In this document: positions 55,333 through 64,000 of the stretch, piece by piece | Layout of the letters: each line of letters opens with the position of its first letter | Position numbering within the stretch: the first letter of the stretch is position 1 | Origin: Paulownia fortunei | Taxonomy: Eukaryota > Streptophyta > Magnoliopsida > Lamiales > Paulowniaceae | Length of the DNA stretch: 64,000 bases | Assembly (NCBI GenBank): GCA_019321725.1 | Contig: CM033111.1 | Location: 3,720,001 to 3,784,000, forward strand | Direction: 5' to 3' | Notes under the pieces: generated by a model | Database searches by the model: none | What the model saw: the letters and a program-made list of their open reading frames with translations, nothing else | What the model was told of the DNA's origin: nothing | Position numbers and translations under genes: made by a program

Positions 55333-58301
55333 CTAAAACCCACCACCCAACAGTGAGAATGGATACGGTGGCGGCGGACTAGCACTCTCCCCAGCCACTA
55401 ATCCTTCAAAATAATTCGCATCAAATCCAGCGGCATTGTTATACCCGGCGACATTGTTAATTGGCGGCACAGCCGCCATTAAACCACCACTCTCACAGGC
55501 GGAGCTCAGCAACGATGAACCAGATAGATTGGCATAATTGGGATGTTCTTGCCTGATCATAGGCACAACTACATTTCGTCCGTGACACAACCACTCCGGG
55601 GATGATATCTCGAGCGATGAAGATTGGCAATAAGTATCAACATCCAAGTTTCCATTGGGCGAGGAAATTGGCGTTGATTCCCCAATTGTATTAGGCTCTT
55701 GATCTTCTTCACTCTTGATTGATGAACTTGACATAGCCATTCCTGACAAGGAATTCGATGAATCTGTAGATATCATAAGCTTTCTCTTCTTGTCACTGTT
55801 GCTAGACGTTAGCCTTTTCATCTTTTCTTTCTCAAGCATCATTCGGGGCAAAATTTCAGGGTCTTCCACAACTTTGCACAAGAAAGTCATCATTTGTTGG
55901 GGTCTTCCCTCGGTGGCCTCTAGCCTCCGGTTCATGCTCTCCAACTCTTGTTCTAAACTCTTCTGTTCTTGTTTTAACTTTGCAATCTCCATTATCAGCT
56001 CTTCGTCTTCGTCGTCTTCGTGTTTGAGATGTGAATTGTAGGATTTGCTGGAATGCTTCTTCCTCACTATGTTGCTAAGTAATTGTGTTTGCCCGCGTAG
56101 GAACCATTCGTTGGCAAACTCCCACCTATCTGGATCAACTTTTTTGAAGCCCTGAGGCAAATTAAAGATAAAAATGATACGGCAATTCTTTACTGAAACC
56201 AATAACATACAAAAAGATAGACATGTATAAACATTACAGGAACTGAGGTAAACTAACAACAAAGATTTGGAAAGACGAGATTCAGGTTCGTTCCAGGATA
56301 AAGCTATGGAATGATCAAAAACTTGATTACTGACATTTTACTGTCAAGAAAGCTTAGGTTGTATTTAGATTCATAGGTTTCTTTTAAATCAATACTAAAA
56401 ATATATTTATTTTGTTCTTTTTTCAATTATTAATGTGTTTTTCTTTGCTCAAATTCATAACCCTTAATCCAAGGGTAACTTTTAATTATTCTTGAAAACA
56501 CCCCGATTAAGTATATTATACTAAAATATAAGCAACAACTATTTCGGAGTGACTTCTGCACTTCCTCCTGCCAGCATTTTGCTGACAAGCAACAAACTGC
56601 AACATTTCTTCCGAGGCATCAAAAGATCTTGTGTGATGCATATCAAAGTATGTTCAATACTATGCTCTTTGAAGCAATTTCCCACTTGCCAGGAAAAAAA
56701 AAAGGAAGCAATACTTGGAGAACTAAAGTAAGCTAATCCGCTCACCTGCATTAGCATATTAATTCGCTCGAAAGCTAAGAAGGTTAAAGTCCGCTAAAAG
56801 TAGACAATAGGCAACAGGCAAGAGGAAATATTCACACCACATCCTATAGTTATTTTCCCAATAATATGAGATATCATTTCAATTTTCATATAGAATAGTA
56901 AGAGTACTAGACAAAGCATTGCCAACTGCCAGTGCTGAACGCTCCGAAAAATTGACCAAAACAGAGCTGCAAAATACACAGCGGCAGGGCAAATTGCACT
57001 TCATCCGTCTAGAAGAACGCATTTTGGTAGGAAAAAATACTTTGCCCCCTAAAATTGCTTTCGCTAAAGCAGTTTGGCCCTAAGTCAATTTTTTGGTAGG
57101 ATTTGTAGCACTTCGGAAGAGATTTATAGCACTTTACCCTTGAAATTATTTTCGTTCGAGCACTTCATCCCTTAATTAATTTTCCAGTAAATTTTATAGC
57201 ACTTCACTTCCCAATTAACTTTTAGGCAAAGTTTATAACACTTTACCTCAAATTATTTTTTCAAAACACTCAATCCCATTAATTATTTTTATGATAGCAT
57301 TTTACCCTTAAAAAATTTTATCCTACTTTAAATTTTAATATTTTTTTGTAATAGTTAAAAAAAGTAGAAAAATATGACTTAAATACAAAGAAAATTAAAA
57401 AATATTAATTAAGTTTCATAAAATAGATGTGTCAATTTTCAGGATTATGATGTATCAAACATATCATCAATCAATATTGTGAACTTCTCCGTATTTTATA
57501 TTACGATACAAAGATAATTCAACTACCGGCTATTATTATATTCTAGATGAGGAATACTTAGAGTTCATAAAATATATTAAAAAAAAATGGTTGAAACGGT
57601 CAAGAATTCCTATAGAAATTAGTTTTATATCTACTATAGTTTTCAAGAGAAAATGGAGATAACGCCTAAGTGTGTATTTTGACATATTTAAAAGACTAAA
57701 CGGTATAATTTTTTCTTTTATATGAAATAATTAGAAGCTATTAATTTTCTAAAATGGAACCATATTTTTTGGACTGTTTTGATTAATTAAATTATAGTAG
57801 TGAAATAGAAATTGTTATAGAAAAGGAATAAGATTTTTGAATGACAAAATTCTAGTATAAAAATAATTTTATGGTGTCAAGTGTTTCAAAAAATCAATTT
57901 TAGAGAGGTAAATTATCGTAAAACTTGTTGAAAAGTTGATTAGGGGGCAAAGTGTTCAGGCAAAAGCAATTCTGAGGAGGTGAAATGCTATGAATATAGT
58001 CAGAAGTTCTACAAATTAAATCCCACCAGAAAGTTGATGAGGGGAAAAAATACTTCAATAAAAATAATTTTAAGGAGTAAAGTGTTTTTTCTTGCCTCCT
58101 AGGAGGAGGTTTAGTGTCAAAATATATTTTATTGAGGGGTGAAGTGCAATTTGCCGAGAGCTTAAATCAACTTGTCAAATTTTTGGACGGATAGAGTATA
58201 TTCGTGATCATTGAATGAAAACGATTATCGATAAATTGATATATTATACCCAATTCATTGTAAAATAACAGTTGTGTAGACATATTTACATATTCCTATT
58301 A

Positions 58302-58334
<33 letters not shown>

Positions 58335-58454
58335 GCTGTTTTATATAAGGTTCTACAGAGGTAGAATTTCTTGGATTAAGTATACAGTAGCATATGAATA
58401 TGGGTTAATATTTACTCAAGCAAGTGTTCATCTTCCATGCATAAAAAAGAAAAT

Positions 58455-58506
<52 letters not shown>

Positions 58507-59031
58507 GTTACCACTTTCATCTATCTCTTATCCATTGCTTGACTTTGAGAATACGCATAACATCACCAACACAAAAGCTCAAACGAAAAATAAATTCAGA
58601 AGACCAAAAATAAAGTAAAAAAATATGGCAATACATTCAATTCGCAAAAAACCTTTTCTTAATGAAGAATTCCACCAAAATCGCCTCAGAAACAAAGTTT
58701 AATATATCCAATTCGCAATAAAATCCTTTTTCTTAATCAGCAATTCCATCAAAACCACATCAATTATACAAGAATTCAGTTAAAATAGCAGGTTGCAAAA
58801 ACTCACATAAGTATTGAGCTGACGCACGAAGCTGGAGAAATTATGGTGCTTGAAGTAGGCCGGCAAAATCCTCTGCGAAAAATCCAACGGCTCCAACACA
58901 ATAAAACTATTGTTGCCCCTCCCCCACGTGATGAGCCCATTCGTCGCCGGATCATTCACCATTTGGTACGTTTTCATCACAAACGGCGCTATTATATTAT
59001 TGTTACTATTATCAACCTCCATCCCACGCAT
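55333..59031 (-). CDS. HSFC1: Class C heat stress transcription factor
   Basis: HSFs bind nGAAn repeats (heat stress elements) in the nucleus. Class C factors lack the acidic activator motifs of class A. Exon 1 (58807-59031) and exon 2 (55333-56151) join in phase at QLNTY|GFKKV, the intron position conserved in plant HSF DNA-binding domains, giving 347 aa. The DNA-binding domain spans about 15-108 ([44 protein letters not shown]). The HR-A/B coiled coil spans about 122-185 ([20 protein letters not shown], then [15 protein letters not shown]). A short insertion between HR-A and HR-B and a KKRKL nuclear signal support class C, and the length is near Arabidopsis HSFC1. The 2.65-kb intron holds a fold-back repeat element. 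The ATG at 59031 is the first in frame; MEVDNS at 59022 is an alternative. Confidence 0.94.
56988..58155. mobile_element. Fold-back (inverted-repeat) element in the HSFC1 intron
   Basis: The left end reads GGCAAATTGCACTTCA and the right end reads TGAAGTGCAATTTGCC, a perfect 16-bp inverted repeat 1.17 kb apart. The arms continue to match imperfectly inward for several hundred bases. The left arm has phrases like TTTGCCCCCTA, CACTTTACC and ATTTTCGTTCGAGCACTTC, and the right arm carries their complements (TAGGGGGCAAAGTG, GGAGTAAAGTG). The centre is AT-rich. No coding capacity was seen. I could not identify a clear target-site duplication. This looks like a nonautonomous fold-back/MITE-type element. 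Confidence 0.75.
58312..58334. repeat. TA microsatellite
   Basis: An uninterrupted alternating TA tract in the HSFC1 intron, just outside the fold-back element. Confidence 0.9.
58461..58504. repeat. (AG)22 microsatellite in the HSFC1 intron
   Basis: An uninterrupted AG tract of 44 bp, so CT on the transcribed sense strand. It lies near the 3' side of exon 1 within the intron. Confidence 0.95.
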
Positions 59032-59082
59032 AATTGCTCGCACCCCTCAATCCTCAAACAGGCTTCTAAAAGAATACAAGGC

Positions 59083-59086
<4 letters not shown>

Positions 59087-59129
<43 letters not shown>
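59087..59129. repeat. GA microsatellite in the HSFC1 leader or promoter
   Basis: A 43-bp uninterrupted GA tract starts 56 bp upstream of the ATG at 59031 and reads CT on the gene's sense strand. GA tracts near plant transcription starts can be bound by BASIC PENTACYSTEINE proteins. Whether it is transcribed leader or promoter is not determined. Confidence 0.9.
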
Positions 59130-59130
<1 letters not shown>

Positions 59131-59131
59131 A

Positions 59132-62100
59132 TTTAGCTATACCATGAGAGAAGAAGAAATTTTGTCTTCAATTGTGATGGTGCGAGGACACCATGATATA
59201 AGGTGTGGGCGAGCTGGGGGGTCGGGGTGGGTTTTCCGGGTCGGGCCATGCACAGAGAAACATGTGGTATCGTTGGAGCTTACGGAGATGGGTTTGATAC
59301 TTCGAGGGGGTCACGAGATGGGGCCCCACCCTGCATCTTTTCATTTGCCTTTTCATTTCGTGAAGTGTGACACGTTACGGTCTCTGGTTTGGAGGATTGG
59401 ATATTTTGTGGGAGCTTCGAGTACACGCGCTGGACAGGGGAGTGGAGGATTAGTAGGTGGTCCCTCTGCATAAAATACAACGTGTCAAGTGTCGGAGGGG
59501 AAGACGCCAAAAGCGTTCCGCTGGATGTACAGCTGCGCGAATCATGTTCAGACATTGAAATTATTTGCACTTTTGATCCTGCTACTACTGGTGTTTTACA
59601 TTTTTTGACCTATGCGTTCATTGAGTCTTAGAAATTTTTTATCAAATAATTATTTGACAAATGTAACAACATTTTATAATCGCATGCCATTCAATTGGCT
59701 AGTATTCAAGTGGGCTGCAATTCGGAAAGTAGATACCACTTTATGATATTTTTATCATATATTAAAATAGGTGATATGATTTTATTTTTTTTTAGTATAC
59801 TTTAATTACAGTGCAATTTATATATTATGAGATTGATTTGAATAATTCCATATCTAATCTAGAATAGAATTTAATATGAGTCCTCTTTAGTTCTAAGAAA
59901 GTAGCAATACGTTCACAATAACAAGACATAAATTATTGTTTTTAAGACACAGTCTGTTAATATGGAGATCAATGATTATTTTGACTTGGATTATAATTTC
60001 TTATCTACAATTGAATTATCCTATTTTTAGGATATCCGAAATGACATTATTTTTTAAATGGTAATATTTTCTCCAAAATTATCAACATATATTGTTTATC
60101 TGATACCATTATAATATTATTTTTAAAGTACTTAAAAATGTAAAGTCACCCAAATTATTTGTTTTCTTCAACTACTAATGTCAATTCAAAGTTGGATCAA
60201 AAGGAGCAATTAAATTGAGAATAATAGTGAGAATGAAGTTACTACACACATGCATCATTTTTCCTATTAAAATTGCATTGGTATTAAGTTAATACTCCTA
60301 TTGATCATTATAATTATTTTTGTTCCACTAGTATCCAGTAAAAAATATTTTTTTAAAAATAATTAAATAACATTTAATTTAATTCTATTTGCAGTGGAGG
60401 TCTGTTGTTTGGGTGAATACAAGAAGAAAGAGGATTAAATTGAAAATATTTCATTGTTCTGGGGCAAGGCATGCAATTTCCCCTTTGTTTTTTTGGCCTA
60501 GTGGCCATGGAAAAGCCCCTGTGGACCAGATATCCGAGATTGTCTGGCATTACCAATGGGCATTTTGATAAGTTGTTGAAAGATGAACCATCCAATGACC
60601 CCTTTCTCACATGGACTAGGTTTCCTCACTTGGTAGATTACAAATGTAAAGAATAGCGTTAATTGAGGAAAGATCCAAATGTTAGGCGTCAAAGGTTTGT
60701 TACTGCTTGGTGCTATTGAAGCAACACTTGATGAAAAAAGTATTTTTTTTACTAAGTTCAAATTTCTAACTTCTAAAATAATTGTCACACATTGAAATAC
60801 ATTATATTTTCCATGAAAAGGTATATGTTTTGTTTTAGAATATAGGTATGAACTTCATTTGCTAATATAATACCTTTTCAAGAAACAAATAGGGAAAAGA
60901 CATCCTCATTCCCTCCCATTGCTTTTTGACTACTAATTTACTTGCATATTAAGCTCCACCCTAAGTGGGCTTAATATTTATCTATATTTTACTCGAATAT
61001 TATCTTTCTCGAGTCGAATCATCCATTTGAGTCGAATCATCCATTTAATATTAAAATATTTCTTATTCTACGTTTTTGGAAATTCGCAATCTAATTATCA
61101 AAAAAATTAAAGGGTAAATTTAAAGTACTACTTTGTTATAGCATAAACAAGTGAACTTCAGATGACATCTAACTTTTAGCTCCCATTTGGTAATTTCCTC
61201 AAGTAGAATAAAGTGGATGGCTTGTACTTAGGGGATTCCAATTTTAATTAATAAACCATCATACCTGTTGACTTACATTAGGTACTATTCTTCAGTCACA
61301 GTTGCCCCAAAAAGAAGATGAATCACTAGATTGACAGTGACCCACAACTATATTATTTTCTCTTAAAGTCTAAAAAAGAAAAGCAAGCGTTTATTAATTT
61401 AATAAGAAGGGCCATCGCCAAACAGTGGTAGATTTGGATTTGGTAGCTAAGAATCAGATTTTGGTTGCTGTTTTTCCCTTGGCCCCCTGAGATTCTTGGC
61501 GCCAATTATTGAGGCGTGGGGGCTTTCAGCTAATGACACGTGTAAAACCCAACTCACTTTGAAAAGAAATGATGCACTTTGTTATGGGTGCTTGGAGTAC
61601 AGGAAGCATACTTTTGGATTCCAAATGTGTGCTTGTCTCCTTGCTAAGACTGAATGCCTATGCGCACTGTTTATTGAGGGTGATTGCACAAGTGGAGGGA
61701 TATTATTTTAGTGGGTTAAATAGTATTAAATGAGTAAACATATGTTCTTACTTCCCATTTATTTTTGGAGTGGTAATATCATGTGAGTGTACATTGAGTA
61801 TTTGGACAACGCATAAATATTTTTATAATTGAGTAGTATCACATTTATTTATTATCTATATATTTATTATATTATTTATCGAATGTAACATCTTAAATAT
61901 TAATTTCTATTTAATTTGCGGATAATAAATTGAAAAGTTACAAGAATCCATCAACTATACTCGAGCATAACACATGTATTGAATTCAAATTGATTAAAAA
62001 ATATAAGTTATTAAGTTTTAAACTTACGCAACTACATTACGTCTTTTGTTTTATGTATTTCTTTAATATGGGATGCAAATTCATCTAATATTTGTCATGC

Positions 62101-64000
62101 AAGAACACCCAACACTATTTCCATAATTGAAGGCTTAAAGCGATTTGGCAGTTGCATTTTTTGAAAACTACTAGTTATTTGTCCCGACTCTATTCTTTTA
62201 ACATGGAAAATAGGAATATTACAATAAGTAAATTTACAGACAATCAATCTCCAATTTGTTTGAAAGTAACCTATTGAGAAAAATAAAAAGTTACCATTTG
62301 AGGAAAAAAATAAAAAGTTACAATTTCCCCCAAAAGACTAAATTAAAACTACAAGTTGATTTTGAAACTAATAAAAAAAACAAATGGTGGCCCCATCATC
62401 ACATGTACATTAATTTCAAAGAAGAGTAACCTTTTTTTGAAATCACAGTGGGGTGTTCCCATTAGTTTCCCAAATAAGAAAGCACCCCGCAAACCCACCC
62501 CAACCCACCCCACCCCACAATAATGCCATAAATCAATAGACCAATGAGGAATCGAAAAGTGGAAAGAGCATGCGCACAATCCATAGTCCACCAACACACC
62601 ACCAAATTAAAAGAAAAGGCAAAATCGAATCAACGCTCCCCTCCAATTAAGTGTAACAAATCTTGACATACTTTTGTCACACTGATGTCATGGATGCCTA
62701 AAATTCCTTTTCCTTTAGAGTAATATTAAACTTTTGTGGTGTTTAGGGAGCAGTGATGCAACCATACAAGTCATGACAAGTGTCACTTTAATCTAACAAC
62801 TCAATTATTAGGGACATCTTTAAGTCCTTATTGGGTGTAACAGATGAGGACAATAACTGGAGTAATTTAAGATGCTACTCATTGGTGCATCAATTTAAGT
62901 GGGGTTTTGTGTGAGCAGACTAAATATAATGATAATAATATTATTATTGCTATATTTAATTATTTATAATTTTATTTAGATAAAATCAAAATAGATAATA
63001 TGAAAATTTCCGAGTAAATAATAGAAAATCTATAAGATTTACTTGAAAAAACTCTATATTGTACCAAAAAAAAAAAAAAATACAAAACACTTAATACCCA
63101 AAATCTTCACTGCCTAATATGACTTTATAATTGTCAAACAAATTATCAAGAATAGAATATTATTAGCATACGACAGAATTGCAAAATAATCCCTAAATAC
63201 TTGGTGGAAAACATAAGAAAAATGACGCAATATCTTCGACCAATATAGTAATTGGATTACCTTTAGTCTTAAATATAAAGCTTTCAAATGCTCAATCCAC
63301 AACTACGCTCGTTAATATTTATAACAAAAAATTGTTATTTATACTATCATAAATATATCATGATTATAAAATGTTCGTTTGAAAGACATAATAATGTAAT
63401 ATGAAAATCGTTGATCATAACGAGAAAAACTTAATATAAATATAAAAATACTAAATTAATAATTTTAAATTAAAAATATGTCACGACACGTGTTCATCCA
63501 AATAAGAGGAATAGTCCAATGAACTAAAGATATTTAATTGCCGACATCATTACAACTTAATTGTAATCTACACTCTAACTGGCTAACATATGCAGGCTAA
63601 ATTTATGTGGGCTTTCCTTTTAAGAGAGGTCACTTCATTTGTCAAAGAATTGACATATTCTAGCCAGTGAGCTCACTTGAGAGTTCTTATTGAGCTTTAC
63701 CCGGTTAAGAATTAATCGTTGTCTTAATGGTGTCATTGTCATTAACCCTAAACAGATGACATTGGGCCATCCTTAATTAATCATATATTAAGTACTGATC
63801 AGCTTAAATGAAGAAAGAGAGATACCATTTAATAGCACTAATTTCCCTGTCAATCATGTAATTTCTAGCACGAACTTCCTATAACTAAATTTACATTATC
63901 TTATTCAAATTCTACCCTCGTATGAAAATTCTTGCCCGAATTCAATTTGTCTGAATTCAAGCTAGAGTGATTGAATTTCATTTGCCATATGATTAATATA
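59132..64000. other. HSFC1 upstream region and large intergenic region, no gene seen
   Basis: The first ~450 bp (59160-59590) are GC-richer than their surroundings and presumably include the HSFC1 promoter. They contain TTTCGTGAAG near 59356-59365, a minimal inverted pair of heat-element units (TTC-NN-GAA). From 59640 on, the DNA is AT-rich. Moderately complex stretches at 60390-60660 and 61440-61700 show short frames without family features. A C-rich run lies at 62491-62518. No gene is supported. Confidence 0.45.

Noticed and set aside
55715..56041. 108-codon Ser-rich plus-strand frame
   Set aside because: Antisense to the coiled-coil region of the heat stress factor.
60374..60788. Overlapping short frames in a moderately complex stretch
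   Set aside because: No conserved motif, no splice-supported extension and no matching promoter; possibly decayed transposon or chance.

Overview
This is a plant nuclear genome window. Genes are split by GT-AG introns, the DNA between them is AT-rich, and simple repeats and degenerate transposon-like inserts are scattered through it. Every product found is a land-plant protein. The sequence style and the proteins, especially an R1/RPP13-type NLR, suggest an asterid eudicot, perhaps Lamiales; that last step is recollection and unproven. I rebuilt exon-intron models by hand, requiring splice dinucleotides and continuous reading phase; no transcript data were available.

Layout. 0.3-4.7 kb (+): an 11-exon TGA-type bZIP factor, best matched to PERIANTHIA. 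5.4-5.8 kb (-): a small intronless acidic protein of unknown function. 8.1-11.7 kb (-): a coiled-coil NLR immune receptor. 12.8-14.0 kb (-): a PLAC8/PLANT CADMIUM RESISTANCE-type protein. 17.8-18.8 kb (+): an intronless carboxylesterase of the CXE6 type. 18.8-23.6 kb: no gene seen. 23.6-32.1 kb (-): the 12-exon scaffold A subunit of protein phosphatase 2A. 33.4-34.2 kb (+): plastid ribosomal protein PSRP3/Ycf65-like. 34.7-36.6 kb (-): an IST1-like ESCRT-associated protein. 36.8-42.8 kb: no coding gene seen, only possible spliced non-coding sequence. 42.8-48.8 kb (-): a PRP4-type spliceosomal kinase with an apparent one-base frameshift. 50.2-50.8 and 51.9-53.1 kb (-): two small heavy-metal-associated (HMA) domain proteins in tandem. 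55.3-59.0 kb (-): a class C heat stress transcription factor. 59.1-64.0 kb: no gene seen.

The genes do not form one pathway. The order PAN, PCR, CXE6, PSRP3 and the order PP2A-A, IST1-like, PRP4 kinase both resemble Arabidopsis chromosome 1 neighbourhoods as I remember them (around At1g686xx and At1g133xx). The window therefore looks like conserved microsynteny with the NLR as a lineage-specific intruder.

I found no new multi-gene system. The most interesting signals are a plastid accD fragment in a PP2A-A intron bracketed by a duplicated ~55 bp segment, a decayed duplicate of a PP2A-A exon inside the neighbouring intron, the frameshift in the PRP4-type kinase, a possible 2-nt loss masked by a splice-acceptor shift at the DNA-binding region of the PERIANTHIA-like gene, a 12-nt coding exon followed by a possible GC-AG intron in an HMA gene, and a ~1.2 kb fold-back element in the heat stress factor intron.
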